Positions 49,500 to 61,489 of a DNA stretch of 64,000 nt are shown here, in pieces. The stretch spans positions 17,980,001 to 18,044,000 of the forward strand of contig OX485806.1 of NCBI GenBank assembly GCA_950295325.1, given 5' to 3'. Source of the stretch: Polytrichum commune. Its lineage: Eukaryota; Streptophyta; Polytrichopsida; Polytrichales; Polytrichaceae. A model generated the notes under the pieces. It worked only from the letters and a program-made list of their open reading frames with translations, had not been told where the DNA came from and made no database searches. Made by a program: the position numbers and the translations under genes. Positions within the stretch are counted from its first letter, which is position 1. Each line of letters starts with the position of its first letter.

Positions 49500-50330
49500 C
49501 ATTTCCACATTTTCCGTTTCCTTTCCGTTCTCTTTCCGTTCGTTAGCCTACCTTGGTCACCAAGTCTACATTTACCTCGCTACCCAACCCCCATCTTCCG
49601 CATCTACACCCCCGCTCCTTCCTATTCCACCGTGTATACACCCATGTATCAACCTATACATGAGCATAAATACAATCCTGTATATCTTCCAATGTAGTAT
49701 CCAGGCCTGACCTTTCCTTTCCATTTTCTTTCCGTGCACTACCCCAATTTGCCCTCTAACTGTACTGACCACCCTACCCTGCCCCCTGAGCTTCCGGTTC
49801 TAAACCATGGTTGTTATCCGCCTGTGTATAGATACGTGTAACATCGACCGTCCATCCCAGGTTATCAACCCCTTTCGTAGCCTGACCTTCGATTTCCTTT
49901 CCATTTTCTTTCCGACCCTTGGCCTACTTGGTCTCTAGTTTAGGTTTCCCCTTTCCACCCCACCCCCACCCTACCGCGAGCTTCCGGTTCTCACACACCT
50001 TCCGGGTATTGGACTGAGGACCACCCCTGTAGGATCCGGTATACGAGACGGTATATCGCCCGGCTACATTGCACGGTATATGGGCCACGTGGGCGACAGG
50101 GGTTGGCGAATACCCAGATATATATCCGAACGTGTTTCTGACATGGCAGGGTATCCAACTTGGCATTCAAGGTGTATCGGAAGGTGTAACGGAAAAGTCG
50201 GTTTAGTAGCGGGTATGTAGACCAGCGTAGGGCCCACGTGGCGGAAAGGGAATGGGGGAGGCGGGGGATATGGCAGCATGGGTGGGGAGCGAGGCGTGTG
50301 GAATTTCATTTCCTACGTGGGCCAGGGCGG
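49500..50330. other. Upstream kinase spacer with repeated CTTTCC words
   Basis: The word TTTCCATTTTCTTTCCG occurs at about 49718 and 49897, with a variant near 49510, each after a similar CCTGACCTT(C/T)-type word, so a unit of about 180 bp is repeated. ACGTGG and GCCCACGTGG words (G-box-like) occur near 50085-50240. No gene seen. Confidence 0.4.
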
Positions 50331-50368
50331 CGAGTCAGCTTTCCCCCTTTTGCAATGGAGATCTAAGG

Positions 50369-50416
50369 TGTATATATATATATATGTGTTTGTGTGTGTG
50401 TGTGTATATATATATC
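50369..50416. repeat. TA/TG compound microsatellite
   Basis: Runs of TA, then TG, then TA again. Confidence 0.9.
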
Positions 50417-52450
50417 TTTAGAATGGCCACCTTCATTGGTGGTATGACCGCCCAAACACACTACTTATTGACGGGTCCACCTTCGTTTCATTTGACGGGT
50501 TACTTTTGTTCAGGCTTTTTAGTGTGACGGACAACATTAAAATATGTTTTTCAAATGACAGGTTGTGAGAAACATAATCTTTCCCACAAAATTCAAGGTT
50601 AACCCACGTTCTTTCCATTATAAATGTAGAGAAGTTTGAACTTCTTAGAATAGGTAGTCCAAATTAAGAACTCTATGAGTCTTCATGTTATGCCATAACT
50701 CAAGTATTGACCTCCAATCCACATTCTCCAGCTTTATCCCACATAATGATACTCACATCAGAGCATCCAAAGTGTCTAGCTTTAACGAAGCTTGCAAATG
50801 GCTCTTGATGGCAGTTTCTTTTGGAAATTCCTTTTTCACAATTTGCAATACTTGAGGGACTAACAAGTATTTTTGGCCAAAGTTTCATGAGATGTGGCCT
50901 ATTGGTTAACCACTCGTTGATGCCTCAATAAAATCGCCATGCCTTGTACAATGATTTGTTTCACATTCATGTCTCAAAGTTTCTACGAATCCATCCTTGA
51001 TTGATTAAAATGTAAGAAAATGATAAATAAAAGTCTATAAAATAACATAAAGTGAAAGAACACTTTAAAATAACTTATATAGCAATATTATTAAGTTTAA
51101 TAATACAAAGTTCAATTATTCTTTGCATATTTTGAACAACACAATCATCCATGTACACAAATATACACAGCAAATGTCTTCAATTTTTGGCACAAATTAA
51201 GAAATCAATGACCCAAGATACAACCAACTCAGGCGAACTAGTGCAACCCGAGTGGAAATTAAGAAATAATGTTCATCTACAGTCTATCCAGATATCTTCA
51301 TATTTTACTTATCCTATAGAAAACAATTTAAAATATGTACCTCTTAAGAAGGTTCATGTTTATGTGAACCTTGAGAACCAAATAAAGGTGTTTTGGGTAG
51401 TTGGTGAGGATCCCTCCTTGGTTTGCCCAACCTTGAATTATTTTCAAATGTCATCTTGAGGTCGATCTGGTGATCTAGTTTGATAAAAATTAAACAATGA
51501 ATTGTTAATTATTAATAATTCATTTAATTTATAAAACACATTAAAAAACCAATTCAAATCAAACAAGATTATGCACATGTTTTTCTCGAGAGTGAACATT
51601 GGGAGGAAGCACCACGCTCTATGGCTTCAATTTGCCCTCCTTGGTTTCACATACGAGGATTTACATATCAACAAGTCACTAAATTAGACTGAATCACATT
51701 CTTGTCACCTTACATGACATCATGGCTCTCTTGGACACAACATCACACCATGCTCAAAAACCTAAAAAACACCTCACACTGAATTATCAAACCATATATG
51801 TATTTTACATTTGCCTTTGCATGCTTATTGTGGTTCTGTCTAGACACCCTCAGTGCACCTTGGAACATTTATCCCGGCACATATTACATAATTATCTATA
51901 AATGCCCAAGGAAACACCCAATTCCAAAAGCAATGAGAACTCTCTTTAGGGTTTCAATGATTTCACTTCTATATGTTAGTGCTTTGACACGACATAACAA
52001 GGGCAAACGCCATTCAAAGTCACATATTGAGCTCTACATAAAGATTCAAGCCATGATTCAAATACCAACATGGCCTTTCCTATGTTGATTGCACATGCTA
52101 CTCTATTGGTCCATACCTTATGCATATATTCATTGGTTTATAATTCATTTTAATGTTTGATACTACCTAGCAATTCACATGAAGTTAAAACTAGTATAAG
52201 ACATAAATGCATAGTTCTTAATACATATTACAACTTTTATTGTTATTATCAACTTATTGTGGAGCAATTGTCAAGGGTGCACTAAATTCAAGGACAAAAC
52301 TTCAAATATCTCAAGCATGGATGGGCAAGTAAAATCCAACAAATAAACGCTTTGTCAGGAAACAACAAGGGCAAATGTTATTTGAAATCGCATATTGAGC
52401 TTTGTGTAAATTCAAGGTAAGGTTTAGGAATTAATATGTTTTTCTTATTA
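50417..52450. other. AT-rich spacer, no gene seen
   Basis: No exon-like blocks on either strand. A 60-bp word pair, AACAAGGGCAAACGCCATTC at about 51988 and AACAAGGGCAAATGTTATTT at about 52363, shows an old duplication with a spacing of about 375 bp. Confidence 0.4.
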
Positions 52451-52453
52451 AGT

Positions 52454-52745
52454 GGTTGAAGTTCAAGACCTCGAGAACAAAACCCAACTTAATAAAGAAA
52501 AACTGGAATATCACCTCACACCAAAGTATCAATGCATGGGGTGAACCAACTCGTAATTACAAATAAACAAATTGAGTTTGAGGAATAACCAATTGAAGTT
52601 TAAGACTTTGGGAACAACCCACAATTCAATAAAGAAAACCCGGAAGATCACCTCACACCAAATTATCAATGCATGGGGAGAACTGACCGTCAATTACAAA
52701 TTAACTTGTTGAAGTTCAAGACTTCGTGAAAAACCCCTAATTCAA
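52454..52745. repeat. Tandem repeat, about 2.3 units of 117-137 bp
   Basis: Units begin GTTGAAGTTCAAGAC at 52454, AATTGAAGTTTAAGAC at 52591 and GTTGAAGTTCAAGAC at 52708. Each full unit includes TCACCTCACACCAAA and TATCAATGCATGGGG. Confidence 0.8.
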
Positions 52746-54119
52746 TCACTTCCAGCTATTCCATGTATACTCTCGAACTCTTCAATGATCACAATCGCAT
52801 TGAAAATTCAACACAAACTCAAATTAGGTTTAGGTAGGTGTCACTTACAATTGTATAAATTGCCCGTATCTCCTAAATCACTAAGAAATCGAAGCGTGAC
52901 TTATATATTACAAGATACAATATGTGTTTGCCCATAGTTATGGGATATGGTTGACAGGTAATGGTTGACGGGAATTTTATCTTGATACCCTAATAGTTTT
53001 TTTTAAATAAATTATTTATTAAATTTTAAGCGCGCCTTTCCATGTGACATGTATTTTTCATTTTCCGCTCTACTCTCAACGGGCAAGATTGATTTCCAAT
53101 TTCATATGCTTTTCTTTTGACTTGTGACAAGTGCAAAAGGAAGCCTTGATCTTCATCCCCACACCTGGCCCCTCACCTCCCTTCATCGTTGTTGTCAATG
53201 TGCTTGCTTGGAATTGTGTGTGTGTGTACACTTAGGGCCAATTTAGCCTACAATGAAGAAATGCATTGATCGGTCAGGAATACTAGCCCAGGGTTATTTG
53301 AGGCAACAATATAACAAACAAGATGGAAAAAAGAAAATGAAAACAAAGAAAGAAAATATCAAATTAGAGTTCTCCAGAAGGATGAATGAAAACGGAAGGA
53401 TGAAACATGGAATGTCAAATACAAAACCCCCACGGCAAATTTCCAAAACTTGAGGACCGGCCCTTAGGGTTGTGACAACAAAGCTCCACCGACTACATAC
53501 ACAACTTGGTTTGGTTCAAGGGCACTATTGGTGTGAAATATCTCGAGTCTTTGGTTGTGACTCCTATTTTGTCGTCTTATTTTCCTTTTGGAATATTGTC
53601 ATCTCCATTGCGTGGTTGTAGTTCTCTCTCACTCTCTCTCCTTTGTGTTCTTCCTTTGCCCCTACTTTGGGGACTATCCCATGGTTTTAGGACAACTACA
53701 TTGACTATGTCAATTGTTCTAGAGTAAAGGATATTCATGTCCATATCAAGGATCAACACCAAGGCAGGCATGTCTAAAATGGACACATTCTACACGAGTA
53801 CCTCGTTTCCTCTTGAGTAACTAAATGCATGCCATGATTAGTAAATGCAAACAAAAATTGTAGTTGTCAAAGCTCGTATGAATGTTTCTTTTTGTTGTGA
53901 GTTGTTTCTTCTTTAGAATATCACATGTGTTGATTAATGAGCATATACTAGGTAATAATTTACGACTATGTGGTCAATATCTTTTGAACACGAGGTTTGT
54001 GAGTGTGAGGGTACGTGCAAGGGTCCTTATTTAGTATGCAAGAATGCAAGTTGTTTCTTTTCTCTCTCCTAAAGAGTGTATTCCTCAACGAACCAAGATG
54101 CGCGTGGAGTTACATTGAT
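52746..54119. other. AT-rich spacer, no gene seen
   Basis: Open frames here are short and show no recognisable domain, splice context or codon bias. A (TG)n run lies at 53216-53226. Confidence 0.4.
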
Positions 54120-54590
54120 TGACCCATTTAGTGCATGTGGTACTAATTTTCAAAACATGCATTACTTTGTCAAATCTCAAAATTAGTGAGGGTTGAATTT
54201 CTTAACGAGTGATACTAAATTCATGAATACATGCTTGTTTACCATACATTCAAGTGTGTGCTATAAGATATTTTTAGAGTGCATAATTTGTTATGGTGGG
54301 CTCGAAGAGGCTTCTACTTCTTCTTCTTCTTTTATTCAAATGACGCCACTCAATCTTGAGGTGTCTCTCAACACATAGACTGAAGAGAGCTTGTATTGAG
54401 AGGTTTATGACACTTTGACACTATGGGCTCCCAAAACCCTAGGTTTCTTTGGTGGCACTAATTTCACAAGATAAACAAATTTAGTATCACATTCACTAAT
54501 TTCCCATACGCACTTTTAGCCCACCCTCACTAAATGAGACACCACGGTGCCTTTACCAATTCGGCACCAATTAAACTATTTTAAAAGAGA
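54120..54590. repeat. Dispersed repeat rich in ACTAATT words, copy 2
   Basis: Collinear in words with 19205-19625: CAAATCTCAAAATTAGTGA, GTGGCACTAATTTCACAAG and CCACCCTCACTAAATGAG. The two copies lie 35 kb apart. Too diverged for me to place the ends. Confidence 0.5.
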
Positions 54591-56170
54591 ACCATTTGTG
54601 AAATTTTATTTTAATTTATAAAAAAAAGTTAACATGGAAAATAGAGTTTCCTTTACATCCGAGATTGCTGAATTTCAAAATATACATATGAATAATATAT
54701 CCTATAAATAGCCAATGTGGTAAATGTGCTACTTTAATCAGTGTAGAATTTATGGAGTAAGTTGGTCCACGTCACATGGAGTAGTTTTTTTTTTCCTATA
54801 CAGCGTTGATTACCTTACAGGCACAGTCTTTTTCATTCGACATAAACATTTCCACCCTTCAATGACTTTAGGGTACGTAGATAGGTCTCATGTTCATTCA
54901 TCCATTAGACAATCTCATCCCATCCTTTTCTCTCTCTCTCTCTCTCTCTTCGCACCTTCTACCAAGTCCTCTCCTATTGCTCTACTTGGGAGCCACCCCT
55001 AACAATTGCATCAACTACATAACGTGATGTGCACCACATTGCTTACAAAAAATGTTTAGGGTTATCGTTGCCCAATAATTGCAACCTTGGGATCATCATA
55101 TTCATTCATCCTATTTTGTCTTCACATCACATCACACAACTCCTCGGTTGTGTACTGTGAACATTATTATCCTTTAATCCTTGGACCCCCCATTTATGGG
55201 AAGCATTCAAGCTATGTACTTTTCAACAAGAAGTTGTAAATCATCATAATATTTGACATCATTTTTCTTCCAAAAGACACCATCATATAGTCGTTGAATA
55301 ATGTTATGCATCTCCATCCCCATGTTGTTTTATATTGACTATATATGCTTATACTTCCCACTCACTCCCTATGTCCTCCTTTTCTCATGGCCCGATCACA
55401 CCAAACCGATTGTCCGGTTCCAACTGTGAAATTACTAGAGATTATGTTGAGATATAGATGTTGGCCCACCGTTTTCCACACTATTACAGTCGGAGATGAC
55501 GATGGATGGTGTCAGAACTGGTTGGTGTGATCAGCCCCTCACACTCAAGAGATATTCCACTCATGCCAAGGGTTTTGCACACAAAATTTCTCCTACCTAG
55601 GGTGGCTTTAGTGGAAATTGTACCATTTCATAACATACCAAATTTTATAGAAATTGTTAACTTTGATCAAATAAAATTTAACAAGGAATTTTATGAGAAA
55701 ACATTGGTTTTCATGTTTGTCGATGTTGGGAACAAACTAAATGTTCAATTTTTTTATTAATAATTTATTTTTCCGCTATGATTAATCATACACATTTCAA
55801 GTATGTGTATGATTCTGGCTTTATTGTTTTCCCTTGGACTAGAATGGCTCGGTGTTAAAGAAAAAGTAATAACTAACAAATTCAAAGTTATAGGTGAAAT
55901 GTAGCTTTATTGGTGTCTGCTTCATTGATTTGCTCCTATGCAAGAATTTCATGTGCATGCCCACCTCAACCACATCATCCATGGGCACACTTCATTGTCA
56001 ACCAACCTCATGGAACATTTTCCAAGTTTGTGAACTTTGAGCCCAATTTTGATTGTTTTCTTCCCAATTTGGCATTGGTGTACCAATCAATTACAACCTT
56101 GTTATATTATTTGTATTGTTCACATCCTCGAATCCTCGTAAATAAATAAATGAACTAATACTCAATGTAG
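54591..56170. other. Spacer with no gene seen
   Basis: Contains a (TC)n run at about 54929-54948. Nothing else recognised. Confidence 0.4.
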
Positions 56171-56386
56171 GGCAATCTGACGTGAATTTGAGTCCGTTGG
56201 CCCTACCTTGCTCAAGAATCCTCTTAGTGCAGGGTGGGGTGTACTGCTTACCTTGCGATGGGTGGGCTCTTGGCTTCCTACCCACCTGACTGGTTTTTTC
56301 CTGTCACGTAGAGAGAAGATTTCATACCAGGAATCGAACCGCCAACCACTCCACTATCACCTAGTAGTTTAGGGTCATCTTGGACC
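56171..56386 (-). mobile_element. tRNA-derived SINE-like copy 2
   Basis: On the minus strand it starts GGTCCAAGATGACCCTAAAC, continues TAGTGGAGTGG (box-A-like) and then GGTTCGATTCC, an exact match to the RNA polymerase III box B consensus, at 56340-56330. The body shares CCTACCTTGCTCAAGAATCC and GGTGGGCTCTTGGCTTC-like words (plus spelling) with the copy at 58631. The two boxes and the repeated body point to a SINE rather than a tRNA gene. Confidence 0.75.
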
Positions 56387-57476
56387 CTCATATCCTCACT
56401 TGTTCATATATGAAATATTTATTTTACTCCTTATGCAAACACTTGCGACAACTATGCATAGTTGACCATACCATTTGCATGGCATTCCCGCCTTCAATTA
56501 CATAATGTGTAATGTAAACTCATTTTGTGCAGCACAATACAAACTCAACTTCTTCAACCCCATGTTGCATCAATATATAGTTATTTTCATTATGGACATA
56601 ATATTAAGGGTGGGTCGAACATGCATTTCAATCATGCTGATCCCATAAGGGGTCAGCGTTTCTTCTCTCTCTTCTCTCTTATTTTCATTAAGATGCCGTT
56701 TGTTCATGATTTTTTCGTTGTCCCCATACCCACTCCCTCCTAGCCTACTAAAAGGCCACTTCTATTCAAATGCACATGTAGCTTCATGATGTATACACAC
56801 ATTGTGCAATTTGGTGTGACCCATTGTTTGGTATTGTATACATGTGAATGCATGATATCAATATATTCAACGTCCTAGTAGTGCTATTTGGAGACTTGAG
56901 TTAGTCCTTGGATCAATACCATTCAAAAGCATATTGATTCTAAGATGATTTGGCCTAGGTACGAAGGTTTTCTTGCATGGTATTTAGACCCGAAAAATGG
57001 TATAAAAAAGACAAGAATACCGTGAAATAACCATATACTATTGGTATCAAAAACTGTGAAGTCCTCGTTATGGGTAATTAAATAATATGAATTGTTTTTT
57101 CTTCGTCTGGCATGCCTCCTTGAAACCCAAGTGTACATTGATGTTAAGTTATTAGTGGGTTTTGGATAGTAAGAAACAATCAAGGGCTTTGTGCTACCAA
57201 GATCGCCCTGTAATCGTATATATGACATCAATTAATTTTAGCCTTTGGACGTCCACAAAACTCATGCTTGTTAGAAGACCATGTCACATGTAGATGGATT
57301 ATGTAGTTAGTCGTTAGGACTTACATAATTATTTTCTCGTATGAGTTAAATCACATCACGAGAGTATCGAGGTTGATTGGCCTACTCTAGCAAAACATGC
57401 AATAAATTGTTTTGTGTGTCTTTGTTAAATCGCACGAGAAGAGTTTGAAGGTCAATTGGTCTATGCATGCATAACA

Positions 57477-58068
57477 TACTTCCTCTGTCTCAAAATGATT
57501 GTCCGGTTTATCTACCCAGCTAGAAATTTGATGCTTGAAGTCAAATATATTCATGCCAAACTTTCATCTTCAAGAAGTCTTTCAAAACTGCAACTTCAGG
57601 GGGGCATATCGGAGTAGTTGTTATTTAATATTTTAAGAGTCATACTTACAACCACTAGTAGAAAACTATGCAAAAAAGAACCGCAATCGTTTTTCCATTG
57701 CGGTTCGTTTGACCACCCTGCTCTGCAGTTGTAAAACGACTGCAAACTTAATTTTTTTGGTTTACCAGCTGAATATTTGAAATTTTGGGGGCTTGTAATA
57801 TACCGTTGGAAAGGTCTTGAAAATAGCTTTCCAACCGTATATTACACACCCTATAATTAATAAAATTTCAGTCCAAAAAACGAGAAAGAAAAATTTGCAG
57901 TTGTTTAGCGACTGCAGGGCAGGGTGGTCAAAAGAACCGCAATGGGAAAACGACTGCGGTTCTTTTTCGCATACTTCCCTACTAGTGAACTACTTGGTCA
58001 ATGGTCAAACGGGTATTAATCTCGCCAAAGTTAGGAACATGAACAATCATTTTGGAATAGAGAGAGTA
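57477..58068. mobile_element. Stowaway-type MITE (interrupted)
   Basis: Left end TACTTCCTCTGTCTCAAAAT and right end ATTTTGGAATAGAGAGAGTA are inverted repeats of the familiar 'CTCCCTCCGTCCCAAAAT' Stowaway type with a TA target. A 335-bp CACTA element (57653-57987) and its 3-bp duplication lie inside. Without the insert the MITE is about 254 bp. Confidence 0.85.
57653..57987. mobile_element. Non-autonomous CACTA element, 335 bp, near-complete hairpin
   Basis: Starts CACTAGTAGAAAA, ends CCCTACTAGTG, flanked by AAC on both sides (57650-57652 and 57988-57990): 3-bp duplication and CACTA ends as in CACTA transposons. Arms of roughly 100 bp pair (AAGAACCGCAATCG with CGACTGCGGTTCTT; GACCACCCTGC with GCAGGGTGGTC). 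A second internal pair is ATACCGTTGGAAAG with CTTTCCAACCGTAT. No transposase. Confidence 0.92.
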
Positions 58069-58582
58069 CCATCTTTCTATATGTTAATCATATTGTTGGA
58101 GTTGGGTTTGAAAATTTTCACATTCACACACTCAAGTCATTTAAGTTGTTCTATGGTTTGGCTTTAAACAACTAAATTAAAGTTACAAATTTGATTGGCG
58201 TCGTTTAACAATGGTTGAGAAGCACTCACAACCCACATGTACATCAAAATGTAGCATTTAAGAAGTCGAAGCAATGAAGTGGATTATAGGTTGCAAATAT
58301 CTAAAGAGCCAAATACCATTATTTTTCAATCCTTAATGGCCACCGGGTTAGTTCCAATGAGCATGGGGTTTCTATATCACCTTCAATCTTGATGGCAATT
58401 CAATTCACTATCACCTACATATCTTATGATCAACCACTTGTATGTAGAAGCCAACCCCATTGATATAAGGATCTCGAAGAAAAAAAACCTAAAAAAACGG
58501 AGTAAATGAAATTATGATGCAGATGATAGTGATATCTTTCATCATTCGTTCACAAGAAGTTTTAAGAAATGTGATACCCCAC

Positions 58583-58618
58583 CATATATATATATATATA
58601 TATTTGTGTGTGTGTCAA
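58583..58618. repeat. TA/TG microsatellite
   Basis: (TA)n followed by (TG)n next to SINE-like copy 3. Confidence 0.9.
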
Positions 58619-58630
58619 CATCAATCAATC

Positions 58631-58865
58631 CGACATCGATTTGGGCCTATTGACCCTACCATGCTCAAGAATCCTCTTGATGCATGGTGGGGTGTATTGT
58701 CTACCTTGCAGGGAGTGGGCTCTTGGCTTCATACCTACCTACTGAGATTTTTTTTCCCGTCAAGTAGTCATAAGATTTCATTGTGGGAAATCAAACCGCC
58801 AACCACTCCATTTTGAAATGGGTACCTCTCCACTGTCACCCAGTAGTTTAGGGTCATCTCAGACC
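58631..58865 (-). mobile_element. tRNA-derived SINE-like copy 3
   Basis: Full-length relative of copy 2: TAGTTTAGGGTCATCT, AACCGCCAACCACTCCA and GACCCTACCATGCTCAAGAA in plus spelling. Box B has decayed (GGTTTGATTTCC on the minus strand). Same orientation as the other two copies. Confidence 0.75.
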
Positions 58866-61260
58866 TTTACCTGAACTTAAGCCTCCACCCATACATCATA
58901 CGTTTATTTGGACAACAAACCACACGGATGCTTGATAGCTAACGTTCTAGACTTCACTCTCCTTGCGTTTGTACACTTGCATTTCTCTATGATGCAATTG
59001 GACCTCCACAAAGCATCTCCACAAGATAGCCTCAACGGGCCAAGTTTTGGACCTCAATTATTTTGGTAGCACTTGGGCATCGAATGGATGCTTTCGATTA
59101 CCAAAAAAGAGAACTGTTGAACGTATAACATCTCCCTTTGTCATTGTTCTGATGTAGTGGGCCACAAAAGTGTTTTTTAAATGTTGAACTTTGCTTCATG
59201 TGCTAACGCGGATGCATTTGGTTGTCGTATTTTGAAATTTGATTTGGAAGTGTGCATGACTATGTATTTTTTGGGAATAGGTTGACATGCATAATGCAAT
59301 GCTGAAAGGCAAAATCCATTTCTATGTATACATATGTTCATAAAAGAAAGATAATAACTTTTTTTTTGTCCACACAAAAATGAAGTTGTTGCAATAAAAT
59401 AGTATATTCTCACATTACCTTTTAACTTGTTTATGATCAACCCCATCAGCTTGTCTCAATCACATGAAGCATCCCCGCTAATATTCTAGACAATCACAAA
59501 ATAAACAAGTCAATATTGTTAATGTGTCAACAACCAAAGAAAATTGTGTTGATGGTGATTTTTTTTTCTAAAATCGATACTTTCATAATTGTCATGGAGA
59601 ATATCCAAGTCATTATTTTCTCATATAATCCACATCATGATAGATAACAATTTCTATTTAAGTCATATTTTTATTTATGTTACTTTTCTTCAATAATTAA
59701 AAGACAATTTTAATGAAAAGCATTCCCCCATGCATCTATAAGTTGTATATGACGAGGATTTTAAGTAGAAGATATCAAGAGCCACAAACACCAATTGAAT
59801 AAATGATAAGTCTTTATTTTCATGTGATCATTTATTGAAATTGAGCACAAAGGACAAAAAAATATATGGAATTAAACAAATTCAATACAATTTTTTGTTC
59901 ACAAACGGGTAGTAGCATTGTTCTTAGCATATCAATATATATTAAACATTCTCTAAGTATAGGTATGTCATCTTCACATCCATAACGGAGGTTAGTTTCT
60001 ACACCTTTCACACCTATTGTCTCAGTGTATTTGTATTTGAGTTCAAAATTAGGGTGAGTCATCAAAGAATAGAGTAGTGGTGCTCAAATATGAATGATAA
60101 ACTTTAAACAAAGGATTGAGTTCCTTGTACAATATTGATCTTGTATTTGACAACTCATAGTAGTTCATGTTATGTGAATTAACAAAGCTATAAGTTGCAG
60201 TGATGTGTTTTCACCCTAGGTAAATTACATGGACAAGGAGGCAACCTAGTTGCACATGTCAATGTAGCTCTTCTTGCACCCATTTCCCAAGGGGGTGTTT
60301 TTCTTTATCTTTATCTTTATCTTTATCTTTTTTTCCCTTTGTCGGCAACGATACTTGCTAATAATACACACCAAACATTGGAAAAGGGGGTCACAAAATT
60401 CAAGCAAAGTGATCATTTGTATACTGTAGAGGCTCTCTATATCAACTTTACATGAATATGAATGTAGTTTCCACATGGGATTCAAGTGGTCTTTGCGAGT
60501 GTGAGCATGACATATGGCAAAGTTTAAGGAGAAATTGATTATTTTGTGACGGAATAGAGAGCCCTCTCTGGTATGGAGTCGTGCCCAACACATGTTACTT
60601 TACTCATTGACTATAAACTTATACACGGATGAAATAAGTTGCCATGACTTTCGTTGATTGTCCATCCATCCCATGATGCTTTTACTTCAAATCAAGCCAG
60701 TTATAATTTCATTTCTCAAGTCAAATGAACTTACTTCCTTGCGAGCTCACAATGACTCGACTTAAGTATTAAAATGAAATAAAACCCAAGTGATAAATTC
60801 TTGAATGGTTGATCGAAGTGGGTGCACACGAAAGTTGTTTACAAATGTTTCTATTATTATTTTCAAAATTGGGTCCGACACTACTTCAAGGCAATTGGTT
60901 GAATGCGCATTCCAATTTGGGGGTTTAACTGTTTACATGATCGCACACATGCCTTGATGCATGGTCTTGTATTTGATGCAACCGATTCTATTCTTGTTTT
61001 ACTTTATAATAACAACACCCAAATCCTTGTGCACATTTATGTGGGTCCGGAAAAATTAGCGGATTACACCCATGCCATTCTTTGAAGGCCCATCCGTTGC
61101 ATTTGATAAGTCCGACATTTAAAATTGGCACTTGTCTATAGTATTGCTAGTTGGGGTTGTCAACCTGCATGTAATTGCTTATTGGTGGACCCATTAATAG
61201 GACCCGTATAATAGTGTATTTAACATTGGGTTTTAGTAGTAGCTTGACCAATTGGCTTCA
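58866..61260. other. AT-rich spacer, no gene seen
   Basis: Contains a (TTTATC)n microsatellite at about 60301-60330. No exon-like block, RNA gene or conserved domain recognised on either strand. Confidence 0.4.
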
Positions 61261-61267
61261 CTACGAG

Positions 61268-61489
61268 GGCCGCTTCACACTATGGTCGTCCAAGTTAAGA
61301 GGGCGTGGGATTGAATGGCCAAACTTTGTCGAGAGTCCAAAGAAATGGGCTGAAAATAACCAATAAAATATAGGAATTGGAGCCTTCAGCCATGCACAGT
61401 GTGAAGCCTCCTAAGGCCAAGCCCAAAGTCCAAACCTTTGGCCATGAACTCCCACAACCTCTCGACTTGGACGGCCATAGTGTGAGCCT
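61268..61489. repeat. Fold-back element with TTCACACT ends
   Basis: The left arm GCTTCACACTATGGTCGTCC (61272-61291, continuing to about 61309) is the reverse complement of GGACGGCCATAGTGTGAGC (61469-61487, extending left to 61451). A second inner pair is ATGGCCAAA with TTTGGCCAT. Related TTCACACT-bordered words recur at 61755-61855, 62435-62560 and 63868-64000, so this is a local repeat family, the last copy being cut by the window end. Confidence 0.65.

Noticed and set aside
48797-49510. Overlapping long frames on both strands in the GC-rich region
   Set aside because: Expected from low stop-codon frequency in CpG-rich promoter DNA; no recognisable domain.
55345-55760. Overlapping plus-strand frames near 55.5 kb
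   Set aside because: Short, no known domain, no splice partners, AT-rich codon use like the spacer.
56330-56390. tRNA gene suggested by the exact box B
   Set aside because: No cloverleaf or acceptor stem can be drawn, and the body is repeated elsewhere; fits a SINE.
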